Shown piece after piece: positions 10,709-22,355 of a stretch of DNA of 58,529 nt (its first letter is position 1; each line of letters begins with the position of its first letter). The notes under the pieces were generated by a model, which was not told where the DNA came from, made no database searches, and worked only from the letters and a program-made list of their open reading frames with translations. The position numbers and the translations under genes were made by a program. The stretch is from Candidatus Absconditabacterales bacterium (GTDB lineage: Bacteria; Patescibacteriota; Gracilibacteria; Absconditabacterales; Absconditicoccaceae), in the NCBI GenBank assembly GCA_025057375.1, contig JANWWO010000011.1, positions 1 through 58,529 of the forward strand, written 5' to 3'.

Positions 10709-11188
10709 ATGCGTTTTTTTATCTTTCTTATTGTCAGTGTCGTCGTTGTAAATGGATCACCAACATTCGCCGAAAGGAATGATTTTTATTTGGTGCCCCA
10801 AGCAGAAGATACAGCTGATTATTTGAGAGCAACCGAAAGGATCAGTAGTTCATGAGGTCATGTATGGGATCAGTATGATGCAGAATCCTATCGTATGGGA
10901 TGAGCTCAAGGAAATAAACATAATCTTGGGAATCAAATTGCGTCGTGAATCATGAACCGAAACACTTTGATTGACTATTTTGTCTATGTTGTAAGATTTA
11001 TGTCTCAAATGGCGTTATTAATAGGAGCTTGTATGATTATCTATGCAGGATACAAATATGCAATGGCATCATTTGGTGATGAAACAGGAAGTGGAAATGA
11101 AGCAGTAAAAAATGCTGTCATCGGTATTCTTATTGTAATTTTTTCTTATGCAATAGTCAGAATTCTTACCATCGCTTTCATCAAATAG
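10709..11188 (+). CDS. T4SS-pilin-like small membrane protein (TrbC/VirB2-type)
   Basis: 159 residues. Residues 1-21 form a signal peptide (MRFFIFLIVSVVVVNG then PTFA). The C-terminal half has two hydrophobic helices: one around FVYVVRFMSQMALLIGACMIIYAGYKY (quoted only by its ends FVYVV and YAGYKY) and one around AVIGILIVIFSYAIVRILT. The YAGYKY-x-x-A-x-FGDE linker and SYAIVR end are characteristic of the short pilin-like proteins common in candidate-phyla bacteria. It would insert in the cytoplasmic membrane and may form part of a pilus or DNA-uptake apparatus. Four TGA codons fall in the region between the signal peptide and the helices. It has its own promoter. Confidence 0.75.
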
Positions 11189-11211
11189 CAAAAAGCATCC
11201 ATCTTCACCTA

Positions 11212-12180
11212 CTACGTCACCATCAAGACCTCGGGAACCAATGTCAGTCACCATTGTTCTCTCACTAATCAAATCAGCGTAAAAGCTGCATCATGAACAG
11301 CAGATCAAGGCACATGTCAATCAGCTACCATAATCAACGCATGTTTTTCATAGGTTCCTACCTTTCACAAACGCCATCATTTCCCAACAGTTTTTTCGAT
11401 CAGATATCCTGCCGATACTTTTCGTTGTGACCCAAAAGGGTACACCACAAGATGAGGATCAAGACATAGAAGACGATTTTTTTCGTTTTCATCAACCACA
11501 GGGTTGGCAAAAAATGATCATGCTGTAGGAATAATTCTCCAATCAGGAAGCTTTGTTTTTCTCAACGAACGAACACGATCACAAATTTTGATTGGTGTAT
11601 CAAGCGTTTCATCAAGTCATGCATACGTGGTGATAAGATGATGATTGGTTGTCGTAAGATCAAAGGTCGCACTGATAATAAACCAAGATTGTGCACGTGG
11701 TGTTTTGAAGACACTATGACGATACCCAAACTGACATTGCGCATTATCCAAGACGAATGTCTCATGTGTCAAAAAATCATACACCACAATGCTCACAATC
11801 GTCTGACAAATCTCCACGCCATAAGCACCGATATTTTGAACAACAGCTCATCAAACTGTCCCAGGAATATCAATCAAATTTTGTCGTCATCATCGCCCTT
11901 GATTCATACTCCACTCTACTGCATCCATCCAACTTTCTCCACTCCCAAGCGTCACTCTTACCCTCATCGCATCAATGACTGTCGCTTCCCTCCCCATAAT
12001 AGCTGCTTTGATAATATGGCGATTAGTCTGAGTAGCAAAGACAGTATTTGATCATCAACCGAGAATTGTATGCTGTGATGTCCACTGAATATGTTTACAT
12101 GCTGCAGGTGAAGAGATTGTCGTCACTGATAATCCCTGTGATAAGGTTGCAAATGTCGTAAGATGCCCAATATCTACCAT
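11212..12180 (-). CDS. murB: UDP-N-acetylenolpyruvoylglucosamine reductase
   Basis: 322 residues. MurB reduces UDP-GlcNAc-enolpyruvate to UDP-MurNAc with NADPH and FAD, the second committed step of peptidoglycan synthesis. The FAD-binding block LGGGSN is at residues 40-45, where two of the three glycines are TGA codons. Further blocks are the IPGTVGGAVVQNIGAYG segment (about residues 105-121) and the C-terminal AGSFFANPVV segment with the catalytic Ser, then SAGYLIEK. The final Glu-containing segment (LVPEVLMV) matches the MurB end. The deformylase gene ends 25 bases upstream on the same strand; deformylase, MurB and the GalU-type gene form a co-directional block. Confidence 0.93.
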
Positions 12181-12205
12181 AGAAACAAAACAATAAAACT
12201 GACAG

Positions 12206-12724
12206 CTATGTTAGTCTGTCATGAGACAATCCTTGCGTCTTGATTGTCGTACCAGCCACAAGTTTGTCTATATACAAAATTCCTTCCAAATGATCAAATT
12301 CATGCTGAATAATTCTTGCAGTAAATCAGGTAAATGTTTGCGTGCGTATCTGTCTCATTTTATCAACAAAACGAATGGTCACGGACGTCGATCTCTCCAC
12401 CATTCCAACCAATCAAGGCAACGATAAACAACCTTCTTGCTCTATAGTTTTTTCATCACTAAGGGACAAAATCTCTGGATTAAAAAACATTTCTTCATCA
12501 ATAATATCTTCTTTTGATGATTTTTTAGATTTTTTACCCCAGATTGTTGCTACAAATACACGCAGATCTGATCCAACTTGAGGCGCTGCAAGACCAACAC
12601 CATCTGCTTTCCACATCGTATCAAGCATTTTGTAGCCAAAAGCAACATGATCAATAGTAATGGTCGAAATAGGCATCGTTGGTGTACGAAGACGTGGATG
12701 TAATGCTCCAGTAATAATTTTCAT
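12206..12724 (-). CDS. def: Peptide deformylase
   Basis: 172 residues. It removes the N-formyl group from nascent proteins. All three motifs are present: GVGLAAPQ (residues 42-49), EGCLSLP (about residue 100, Cys metal ligand) and QHEFDHLEG (about residue 145, two His ligands and catalytic Glu). Gly after LSLP and Gly in the F-T-G-F-T segment are TGA. The longer frame upstream of 12724 begins with a non-homologous hydrophobic stretch and was rejected as the start. The GalU-type gene ends 26 bases upstream. Confidence 0.95.
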
Positions 12725-12750
12725 ACAACATAGAAAAATAAAAACGCAAT

Positions 12751-13554
12751 CTAGGATGCAAAACACTGTTCAATCGCTTCCCATTCGATATTTGCTTGAC
12801 GTCGTGCCTCGACATTGCCCGTATCCCATAACGGAGCATCCACAACGCAAGACACAACTTGATTACGATCCATAAAATACTGCAAGGATTCCCAAGGATA
12901 CACCTCACCACTTTTTGGGTCAGGAGATGTTTTTTCCAAATGATCAAACATTTCATGAGGAATGATAAACGGCGAAAAATTGACCAAATTCGATGGTGCT
13001 TGATCACGCGTAGGCTTTTCAACAATACCTGTGATATACCCATGATCAATTTTTGCTACCCCGTATTTATGAACCTCTTCTCGACCAACTGCTTTGAGTG
13101 TCATGACCGCTTTTCATGTTTGGATATGCGTGGCAACTGCCTGACGAAAAAAATCTGGATGATAAATACTATCACCGTAGACCACCATAGCAAAATCGTC
13201 ACTAATCCATTCACGAGCCTGCAAAATCGCATGTCCTGTTCCCTTTTGTTCAAGCTGTTTGAGAAAAACAATTTTTGCCATTGATTTAGTCTGATTGATC
13301 AAAGCCAATTCTTGTGTCTTATTTCTGGATTGGAGGAGTGATTCAAGTTCGTAATTTTTGTCAAAATACATCTCCAATGGTTCCTTTGATCCAGAAACAA
13401 TCATAATAATCTCAGTAATTCCAGCCATCGCAAGTCACTGAACTACATAATGAATGACAGGCTTGTTCCCGACAGGAAGCATTTCTTTAGGAATAGATTT
13501 GGTGATAGGGAGCATACGCGTACCATATCATGCCGCAAGAACGATTGCTTTCAT
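12751..13554 (-). CDS. galU: UTP-glucose-1-phosphate uridylyltransferase (GalU type)
   Basis: 267 residues. It makes UDP-glucose from UTP and glucose-1-phosphate. The N-terminal nucleotidyltransferase signature A-A-G-Y-G-T-R-M-L-P (residues 7-16) and P-K-E-M-L-P-V (22-28) are followed by GTGHAI (about residue 107), the metal-binding D of VVYGDSIY (about 130) and G-I-V-E-K-P (about 190). These place it with GalU rather than RmlA or GlmU. First gene of the co-directional galU-def-murB block, transcribed away from thrS. The substrate is assigned by family only. Confidence 0.85.
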
Positions 13555-13671
13555 ACAAACAAAAAAAAATAAAATACCAAGAGAACAAAGCCTCTTTAAA
13601 TGTATAGTTATTTTTTTCTTTCTTGCAAGTCGATATTGGGATATCGTACCAGCTTTCAATCCAATCTCATC

Positions 13672-13699
13672 TTGCAATTCGGATAAAAAACGCTATAGT
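13672..13699 (+). promoter_or_regulatory. Sigma-70-type promoter for thrS
   Basis: TTGCAA at 13672-13677, a 16-base spacer and TATAGT at 13694-13699. The leader before the ATG at 13728 is only about 20 bases, so there is no room for a T-box or other leader control. Confidence 0.5.
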
Positions 13700-13727
13700 G
13701 GATCAGATCTTTTATTTCCGTTTTCCC

Positions 13728-15614
13728 ATGAACCAACATCTCTATCATAAACGTCATTCACTCGCCCATCTTCTCGCCCAAGCTGTTCTTCGTAGTATTG
13801 ATCCCCATGCCTGATTTGGAACTTGACCAGCAATTGATGATGGCTGTTATTATGACATTGCATTTTCTGACGGTATCACCTACTCAGAAAGTATGAACAA
13901 AGATCTTACCAAAACAATCGCTTGACTCATCAAAGAAAACCAACAGTTTGTCTCATACACAACGACAGACCCTGATGAAGCACATCAAATTGTTGATATG
14001 ATGGGTCAACCACTCAAACATGAACTCATCAAAAAATTTGCCGCACATGGTGAGACACACTATAGTTTTTGGGCAAACGTTGCAAGCGTCTGATGACGTT
14101 CGAGATTAGAAACCACCACCAAACCATGATATACTGCCAAAGTCGATAGATGGACTGCACGATGAAGAGAAAAAAACATTATCACTGACGACCATATCAT
14201 CGTTTTTCTGGATTTGTGCGAGTGATGACATGTCGAAACTACAAAAGAGATTGCAGAATGATCCTTTGTAATGGACAAAGTATCTGGTGCCTATTGGCAA
14301 AACAACGCAAATAATCAGATGCTTACACGTCTGTATCTCCTCGTATTTGATACCAAAGACGAACTCAAAACCTACCAAACCATGATGGAAGAGGCAAAAA
14401 AACGTGATCATAGAATCCTTGGACCCAAGCTTGGAATTTTTACGATGTCTGATCTTGTCGGATCTTGACTCCCTCTCTTCCAACCAAATGGAGCAATTAT
14501 TCGTCAAGAATTGGAAAAATATCTGTGGTCACTCCATGAATCAAAAGGCTATCAAAGAGTATGGACTCCCCATCTTGCCAAAGAAGCATTGTACGAATGT
14601 AGTGGGCATGCAGGACATTATATGGACGATATGTTCAAGGTCAAAGGCGGAAGCTCAGGAGAAGATTTTTATGTCAAACCAATGAACTGCCCGCATCATA
14701 TGCAAATTTTTTCTGCAACAAAATGGAGCTATCGTGATATGCCTGTAAGATATTTTGAACCCGCAACAGTCTATCGTGACGAAAAATCTGGTCAACTATC
14801 TGGGCTCACGCGTGTCCGTGCTCTTACTCAAGATGATGGGCACCTCTTTTGTCGTCCATCCCAAATCCAAACAGAAGTATCACTGATCGTATCTATCATC
14901 AAATCATTTTACCAAACAATGGGCATGATGGATGGCTATAAAGTCCGTCTGTCAATTAGGTGAGACGACACATCCAAATATCTCTGATCAGATGATGTCT
15001 GGAACACAGCAGAGTCAGCACTGAAGTCAATTTGTGATAATGAAGCTCTTCCATATGAAATTGGGAAAGATGAGGCAGCATTTTATGGACCCAAACTTGA
15101 TTTTATGTTCAAAGATGCGATTGGGCGTCCTCGACAGCTATCCACAATCCAACTTGACTTTAACCTTCCTGAGCGTTTTGATCTCAGTTATACCAATGAA
15201 CAAGGAGAAAAAGAACGTCCTGTTGTCATTCATCGTGCTATTTCATGATCACTTGAACGTTTTATGGGTGTCATGATCGAGCATTGCGCTGGAGCCTTTC
15301 CTCTCTGGCTTGCACCTACTCAAGTCATCATTGTTCCTGTCGCGAACGCATTTCTTTCTTATGCGCAGGATGTAAAATCTATGATGTATGAAGCATGATT
15401 GAGAGTGACAATCGACGATAGCGATGATAGTTTTGCAAAAAAAATCCGCAATGCAGAACTGATGAAAATACCTTATATTCTCATCGTAGGAGAAAAAGAA
15501 GCGACCGACCAAACCGTCAGCGTCAGAGTCTATAAGACCAAAGAACAATTCGTCAAACCAGTCAGTGAGTATTGTTCTCAGCTTATTCATGAGTATCATA
15601 CCAGAGCACGCTAA
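13728..15614 (+). CDS. thrS: Threonyl-tRNA synthetase lacking the TGS domain
   Basis: 628 residues. It starts directly in the second (editing-type) domain with the zinc-site HSLAH motif at residues 10-14, so the N-terminal TGS domain of the usual 640-residue enzyme is absent, while the editing domain has extra sequence. Then come E-E-A-K-K-R-D-H-R and LGPKLGIF, class II motif 1 ([12 protein letters not shown]), the zinc-binding MNCPHH Cys, motif 2 ([12 protein letters not shown]), the QDDGH histidine and motif 3 ([14 protein letters not shown]). The C-terminal anticodon-binding domain ends at 15614. About twenty TGA codons. Confidence 0.93.
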
Positions 15615-15623
15615 CATTTGTTG

Positions 15624-15652
15624 ATTACACATCCCACGTGTAATTTTTTTTT
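15624..15652 (+). terminator. Intrinsic terminator after thrS
   Basis: A 7-bp stem ATTACAC / GTGTAAT with a 7-base loop, then eight T residues, starting 10 bases after the thrS stop codon. Confidence 0.85.
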
Positions 15653-15665
15653 ATGCTATTTTTTT

Positions 15666-15693
15666 TTGACAACAAATTTTTTTTGAGTATACT
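15666..15693 (+). promoter_or_regulatory. Sigma-70-type promoter
   Basis: Perfect TTGACA at 15666-15671, 16-base spacer, TATACT at 15688-15693; the next gene starts at 15726. It follows directly on the thrS terminator. Confidence 0.7.
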
Positions 15694-15725
15694 TAAGAAG
15701 AAACGTCTTTATTTTTTGTGTGCGA

Positions 15726-17588
15726 ATGTCTATCAACTTTTCATTTGGAGGAGGAACCCCACAACCACAAAATACATCACCATCAGACACATCTACTACG
15801 ACACCCTCACCAGACCACACACCAGTAATACAGGAAAAACCAGAAAATTTGCTTCCTGTTTCTCAGACAGAGCAAACATCTGCGACCCCTCCTCAGTCGC
15901 CACAAACTTTTGGATTTACAGCACCAGAAACATCAAAACCGCAAAGTACAGCGACATCGATTTCCCAACCACAACCTCCAATAACAAATTCTACTACAAC
16001 AGATCAACCAGCTAACAAATCAAATAAAGAAATAGGAGAAAAAACGGCTGGAAAAATAACAGAAGCAGCGTCAAAAATCCAAGAAACATTGACGTCAATA
16101 TGGCTCCGTATTCTCGGGAGTGGTGAAGTGACACAAGAAACCATATCAATGAAACTTGGAATGATTTTTCTTCTCTCTCTCGTCTGATTTCTTTTTTATC
16201 AGGCAAACTGGTATATGGACCAATACAAAGGACCTGTCATCCCTCCTGAATCTCTCGCCCATGTCCAAACCCTTGAATCTTATGAAGAACAACTCACAGC
16301 TATCATCCCCTACAACTGATTTTCTTCCTATCGTGGTATTGACTTATCAGCAGCACAAGCAACCACAAATATCCAAACCATTCTCAATGCCTCAGATCTT
16401 AACTATATCCATAAAAAAAGACTATTGAATCAATTTTTTGACAGTCTGATCACTGAGTTTGGAAGAATAGACAGCGATCTGTCTGCAGCAAAAAATAAAA
16501 TCTGAACCAACGGTTTTTTTCCTCTCGAACTGGAAACGATTGTATGAACAGATAATCCCGTCTCAATCCAAAGATCAGTCCTCGCCTTAGAAAGTATCAA
16601 ATTTTCAACAGCTCTCCAAGTCTTTGGGTTGATGGATACATTTTTACAACAATTTAGCCGTGTCTATGGTATCGATAAAACAAAATTGATGACTTTCATC
16701 GATTTGTACACCAAAAGATCTGATATAGATGTCCTCAATTTTCTCCAATCCTGCTATCTCAATCCTTTCGAAGATCCTCGCACATGTTCTGTAATTGATG
16801 ATTTTGCCAATTACTTTGCCAGTTATGAACCCAAAGTAGATATTGATCAAAAACTCTATAAAGAATTGATGATGTTTATTGATACAAGACTTGACGATAG
16901 TGCATTCCCATCCTTGATTATCTCATTTGATAGATTTGATCCACAAGCTCAACAACTAGGATTCAAAATTGGCATCAATACCCTCGCAGAAGATGAGAAA
17001 GCACTAATTAATCAAGGTATTCTCAACCCTCACATTTTTATCCTCTCCAGAATGATCAACCTGCTTAAAGCAAGTAAATTCATCATGGGGAACGCAATCG
17101 CTATCAATGATATGCGCATCGAAAGAAACGAACTCGAGGTATGAGGAAAACCACTGATTGTCAATTCATCAACCAGAAATTTTATGGTTCCACTCCAAAG
17201 AAATACAGAAAGAGAAATCTTTGATACCGAAGGAACCAATCGTCTTGAGGTTATCGAAGCATTTGAAACCATCCAGCAACTCGAAGGTAGACAACCAGAA
17301 TCATTTTCTGATACTGTCAATATCAATCTTGATGACTTTGGAACTACCAACGAATCCAGAAACCAAGGCAATATAAAAGAAGTGGGGTCAGGAACCTGAT
17401 CATCACTAGCAGGATCACTCCCATCAACAACAGGATCTATATGAGGAACATGACAAACACCAGCAATACTGACAGGACAAACACCAACCATGCAATGAAC
17501 TACACCAGCAACAACAGGCACAACTATCCCCACAACTCCAACACCGCAACTCCCATGAACAGGAGCTGCCCCAAGAAGCGGATCATAA
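15726..17588 (+). CDS. Large single-span membrane protein with Pro/Thr/Gln-rich ends
   Basis: 620 residues. Residues 1-115 are Pro, Thr, Ser and Gln rich and probably unstructured; one transmembrane segment lies near residues 140-160 (K-L-G-M-I-F-L-L-S-L-V-G-F); residues 165-530 form a soluble domain with many short helices; the last 65 residues are again Ser/Thr/Gly/Pro rich with several TGA-Gly codons. The layout (cytoplasmic low-complexity tail, one span, outer domain) recurs in the genes at 26941 and 31217. No family recognised. A preceding GTG at 15720 is possible, but the ATG is preferred. Followed 45 bases later by another single-span protein, likely in the same operon and possibly a partner. 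Confidence 0.65.
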
Positions 17589-17633
17589 CACCCTCCTCTA
17601 TCATCATTTTTTATTCTTTCTTTCTGTACTTCT

Positions 17634-19094
17634 ATGGCAGATACCAAAATATATTGATCAAAACTGGATACCAAAAAGACACAACCCGCACAATGATCAG
17701 AAATTCTCAAAAAACAAAATACCATCGTTTCAGGGATTTTTGTCTTTGTGGCACTTGCCTGTATTTTTTTGGGATTTAGAATGGTGACAGGGTATGTTGC
17801 TATGAATCTCAAAAGTGACGATCTTATCAATCTAATCAATTTTGATACAACAAAACTCCAACAAACAGATGCTCTCAGACAAGAGTCTATGGGATGGAAC
17901 ACCTTTAATGATATGATCTGATCAATCACCAAAAAAAAAGAAGAAAAAGAAACCTATGAAAAATTTTTTTCCCAACTGATGAGCCCCTATGAGAATTTTT
18001 TACAATATCTCCTCCTCCCTCGTCTCAATATTTGGAAACACCCTTTTACAGAAATAATTGACACCAGCCTAGTAGGAAAAAAATTTTTGGATACCAATCC
18101 CTATACAGATATTGCACTTATTCTCAAACGAGGTGATTTTTTTAGAGATGTGTGAGATAAAGCACAATTTAATGATATCAAAAACATTATCATCAAACCA
18201 CTAGAAGAAGATGTATCCTGATATTTTAGAATTCCCATCGATTTAGAATTTCGTTCCCCTACAAGACGCTCGTTTCTTCTTTTGGTCGAAAAAATCTCAT
18301 CAACAGCAAACAAAGAGAACATTATGCTCATCAACGAGTTCACCTACAATCTATGGCAGATAATGCTCACAGATAGTGCTGACCAAATTTCTCAAATTTC
18401 AGGTCCAGGAGCAATGTCATGAACAAACGTTTCCAATGATAAAAAACTAGGCTACCGATGGTATGCAACAGTCTTTGGTTCAGGAAGCGATGAAACAATT
18501 CTCACCTACGAACTTTTATCACCTGATATGATCAAAAAAGCAATTGCAAGAACAGCATGATGTAAACAACCAGGCAGCGAAACGTGCTGATATCTCTTCA
18601 GAGAAAAATTCAGAACACTGCCTTTCTTGGCTTATACGATTACAGATAACTGATCAGATACTGTCCTTGCACTCAAAGAGTTTTATCGTGCACTTCCTTC
18701 GTTGATCCAGATTTCACAATTCTCATTTGACAAATCACGTAGTCAAAACTCTAGTACAGAAATCGGATATGATGGAACCATTGGTCTATTTCTTTATGGA
18801 AAATGAATCAGTACCGAAGAAGTGACAGAAATACAACAAAGACTTGGAACCCTCTGTTTTCGCAATCCCCAACCGATGACACTTGATACAGCAAAAAACT
18901 TTATCCAACAGGGTCTTGGGTGACTTGGAACACCAACAACTGTTGACGCAACCAAATCAAGGCAAATGAGAGAAGTTCTTGTTATTCTGAATGACATCAC
19001 ACCAGCACGGGAAACAGCTACCAACTACGCAAAAATCGTTACAAGTTTTGAAATTTGGAGGACACTTGCTGATGCAGGGATTTGTGATGCTTAA
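17634..19094 (+). CDS. Single-span membrane protein, unidentified
   Basis: 486 residues. A short basic N-terminal tail is followed by one transmembrane helix near residues 37-57 (I-V-S-G-I-F-V-F-V-A-L-A) and a long soluble domain. Two Cys pairs occur near residue 310 in a region with T-A-G-C-K-Q-P and T-C-G-Y-L-F. The overall topology resembles inner-membrane assembly proteins such as PilN or PilO, but no sequence motif supports that. About a dozen TGA-Gly codons. It shares the promoter at 15666 with the preceding gene. There is a gap of 107 bases before truD. Confidence 0.6.
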
Positions 19095-19201
19095 ACAATA
19101 CAGTATACACGATCAAACTATAATGCTTGCTCTTGCATTCATAGTTTTTTTTCTTATAGTCAAAATATTGTTATCAGGTCCTTTAGCATTTCCCTCATGT
19201 A

Positions 19202-20299
19202 ATGTTTTTTGTCAAAACACAACATCAAGACTTCATTGTGACCGAACATCTCGCAATCCCGACAACAAACTCGCAATCATCATCAATGAATTATTTTTGT
19301 GTAAGAATTACCAAACCTATCATGAATACAAAAGACTTTGTAACCTATCTAGCAAAAATCCTATGAGTAAGTGCATATTTGATCTGATTTGCATGACTCA
19401 AGGACAAACATGCACGTTGTCATCAATATTTTTCTTTCTGACCAACAATTTTAGCCAAAACAAGATGATACAAAGCACTCCTTGCACTACTGTCAGAATA
19501 TAATCTTTTTTGGAAACATCCGTGCTGGATAGCACAGTCTCTTAGCCCCAAAACACCAATCACAAACGAATTTTCTGTCCTCTTACAAAGTGATCAACAC
19601 TATACCGCTCATCAATGTAACGAACGAAAGAAAATCTTGACTGACAAATGATTCCCAAATGTCTATGGAGACCAAAGATTTGGCTGGACAGGTCACAACC
19701 ATCTTCATGGCAAAAAACTTTTAGATAAACTCCCAAAAAAACTCAGTTTTGATGATCGTTTCAAGATCCAAGCACGAGTCTCATCAATAGCAAATGCACT
19801 GATTACCAAGCGCTGGAATCAAGGGAGAATTATCCATCTGGCTGGTGATGATACTCCCCTAACGGTACCTGTTCCCGGTGCAGATCTTCGTCTTGCAGAT
19901 CCAGCAACACCAGCCGGTAAGCGAGAACGTATGCATCTCAAGGCGCTTGGAATTGATCCTGACACACCAATACGAAATGACGACATAGGTTTGTGGGGAA
20001 GAAGAAGAGAAGTTGTTGCCTATCCACAAATTCAGGCTTTTTACCCCAAAGCACGCTGATATCTTTTGCGTTGTATTCTTCCCAAATGATCATACCTCAC
20101 ATCCCTTGTCTCCCATCTCAATACATTGGTTGCAAGCACAACATATACAACAGACGCTATAAAGTCAACCAATCAGCACACGAAAAGACAAAAACACAAT
20201 CCTTATTTACCCAGAAAGACACAGACAACAAGAGCATCACACTATCATCAACATACATCATCTCCTACAAAAAAGTCATCACGTTCATCATCCTTTTAA
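19202..20299 (+). CDS. truD: tRNA pseudouridine synthase D
   Basis: 365 residues. TruD isomerises U13 in tRNA. The catalytic motif FAGLKDKHA has its Asp at residue 68, with the first Gly of G-L-K-D-K encoded by TGA. The second family block P-N-V-Y-G-D-Q-R-F-G lies near residue 150, and the C-terminal LLRCILPKGSYLTSLVSHL matches the family end. The last 40 residues are a basic, Ser/Lys/His-rich tail not found in E. coli TruD (349 residues), possibly a read-on past an ancestral end. Start: the ATG gives M-F-F-V-K-T-Q-H-Q-D-F-I-V, which fits the first strand. ung follows 12 bases later in the same frame. Confidence 0.92.
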
Positions 20300-20311
20300 C
20301 TAGCCATCTTG

Positions 20312-21043
20312 ATGCTTCACCCGTGACTCATACAAACACGACCAACACTTGTAGATCGCCTCATGAAAGATCCTCGTCGACCATCATTTTGCCAATGGCG
20401 AGAAACTCTTGATCATACAAAAGTCTATCCCCACCATGACAATCTTTTTGCTGCCTTACTTCACACACCACTTGATCAAGTCAGCGTCGTTATCCTCTGA
20501 CAAGATCCCTACCACCAACCAGGACAAGCTCATGGATTCGCATTTTCTGTTCCACCTGGGACAACACATCCTCCATCACTACGTTCGATCTATCGTGAGC
20601 TTTTGGACTGTTTTTGACGTGATCCAACAACACGAAAATCACTCAACCCATGTCTTACCTGACGAGCAAACCAAGGAGTCCTTTTGCTAAATACGTCACT
20701 CTCAGTCCAGCATGGAAAACCGTGATCACATAGCACACAGCGATGGCGAATTACCCAAACAATACTGACACTAATCAATGAATCACGCACTAATACAATT
20801 TTTTTGTTGTGGTGAGATCATGCAATCATGGCAGGATCATGTATTGATACCACAAAACATCATGTGCTGACAACCTCACATCCATCCCCTCTTGCTGCTC
20901 ACCGCTGATTTTTGGGGTCCAAACACTTCATTCGTGTCAATGAAATCCGTCTCCACCAAGGATATGAGCCTATTGATCGACTATGACCACTCACAAACCA
21001 TCTCCCACTCTTTACTTTCCCCACATCTTCATGTCATAAATAA
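20312..21043 (+). CDS. ung: Uracil-DNA glycosylase, family 1
   Basis: 243 residues. It excises uracil from DNA. The water-activating motif GQDPYH is at about residue 61 (the Gly is TGA), followed by [11 protein letters not shown], the LLLNTSLSV strand, a W-G-D-H-A loop and the HPSPLAAH leucine-loop motif at about residue 188. Family members usually stop shortly after GYEPIDW; here the matching point (GYEPIDRL, near 20984) is followed by TGA, and reading it as Gly adds about 20 residues to a TAA. The start could also be the ATG at 20363. Downstream half of a truD-ung pair. Confidence 0.92.
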
Positions 21044-21756
21044 GATACAATCCAACTCGTTTCTCTCATACAGGATAATACCAATGCACGCACATTGGTA
21101 TATTTCCCTGGCCGATTGCCAAAGCATACACACAGCATCACCAGATCGCAGGAACGAACAAAACAGAATAAGCGAAACTTGACCATCTGCTTACTTCCTG
21201 GAACACAGTGGCTACATGGAAGACTCATCTCACAGACTATTATCAATCCTGACAGCTGTATCAGTGACGCAATCGCCCAAACAGCAACACATCTTCAGTC
21301 CCTCCTCCAGCCCTACTGCTGCGTTTGAGTAAACATGGGATGACATGTCTGTCTCCAAGCAGTCAAGAAACTCTACGATGAACACAAATACAATAGCACG
21401 ATTCCTCTCCCCTCTCATCTATCTCTTATCAATACACCAGTACAGACAGCAATTTACGTTTCCCGCCTGCTTTCGCGAACCCACTCCTTGCAGATTTCAT
21501 CTCCCTCTTCTCGTGGGCTCACCCATCATTCCATCCTGCAATTCTCTCCCACCGAGCAGCCACATACGCAAGAGAAAAAAACAACCTCTTTGATCCTGCC
21601 CTGCTTCAGAAGAAGGATATCAACCTACAAATCATCTGAGCAAAAAACGATAAATTTATCTCATATCCATCATAAGCAACACTCATCAATGGCAATCATA
21701 CAACACTCTGACCCAACGGAATATTTGAGAAACAACAAGATTTTCTTCTCTCATAA
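20983..21756 (+). pseudogene. Alpha/beta-hydrolase-like gene with frameshifts, an in-frame TAA and a lost nucleophile
   Basis: Pieces of one hydrolase can be followed in order: TLVYFPG (first strand), a nucleophile-elbow segment GVNMGGH at 21329-21346 where family members have G-x-S-x-G-G (the Ser position is Asn, AAC), an acid segment IIGAKNDKFI near 21640, and a NGNHTTLGPNG segment near 21690 with the catalytic His. They require at least one frame change near 21455-21475 and probably another near 21035, and an in-frame TAA at 21673-21675 lies between the Asp and His segments. The 5' end overlaps the tail of ung. It is a decayed gene rather than an active enzyme; the substrate is unknowable. 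Confidence 0.6.
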
Positions 21757-21782
21757 GGTCTTCTTTATTATATGAATACACA

Positions 21783-22355
21783 ATGAAACAGATTCCCCTC
21801 TCTCCTACACACCAACGTCAACACTATATCGCTCTGCTCGAAAGAATCCTTGCAGTAGCGTTTCGTATATTTCGCAATACAATAAGTACCAATCAATCAT
21901 TGAGCACAAAACTTACTCCTCTCCTCAAAAAAACAGCCGACTACATGAACGTCATTCTCAATGGCGAGGGACCGCTACAAAATGCGTGAATACTGTGATT
22001 TTTAAAAACCCTATTCACAAATGATCGAGATATTGAATCCATCAGAGACAACCAAATGACAGCTCTCAATCGCATCCAAAAACTCAAAAACACCACCAAA
22101 TATAAAAACCCAAACACAAAACGATTGTGTCAGACTAAAAAAATCCCCACTGACAGGGATTCTTTTTTTGTTTTGAGCATGATGTTGGGATTCTCTCTGA
22201 TGGTGATTCACACAATCTGATGTATATGGTTTGATTCAAATAGATTATTCCATACGGTCAGATGTATCCGACCCTACTACGCCTCACACGCCTTACAATT
22301 CTGCTGTTCTTTCATACGCCCAAACTGCTGTGCTGCATTGACAGAATGTTGATAA
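21783..22355 (+). CDS. Small hypothetical protein, possibly membrane-associated
   Basis: 190 codons under code 25, starting M-K-Q-I-P-L-S-P. The first 120 residues are basic and helical; a hydrophobic segment follows (V-L-S-M-M-L-G-F-S-L-M-V-I). The 3' end overlaps the convergent nrdA by 79 bases, and a terminator hairpin lies inside the frame at 22136-22169. The real 3' end may therefore be earlier, with a frame break not visible here. No family recognised. Confidence 0.4.
22136..22169 (-). terminator. Intrinsic terminator of the nrdB-nrdA unit
   Basis: AATCCC / GGGATT stem with an 8-base loop, flanked by A-runs and T-runs on both sides, so it can act in both directions. It lies about 110 bases beyond the nrdA stop codon. 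Confidence 0.65.

Noticed and set aside
13555-13727. T-box or other leader control upstream of thrS
   Set aside because: The promoter at 13672-13699 leaves a leader of only about 20 bases, with no specifier or antiterminator fold.
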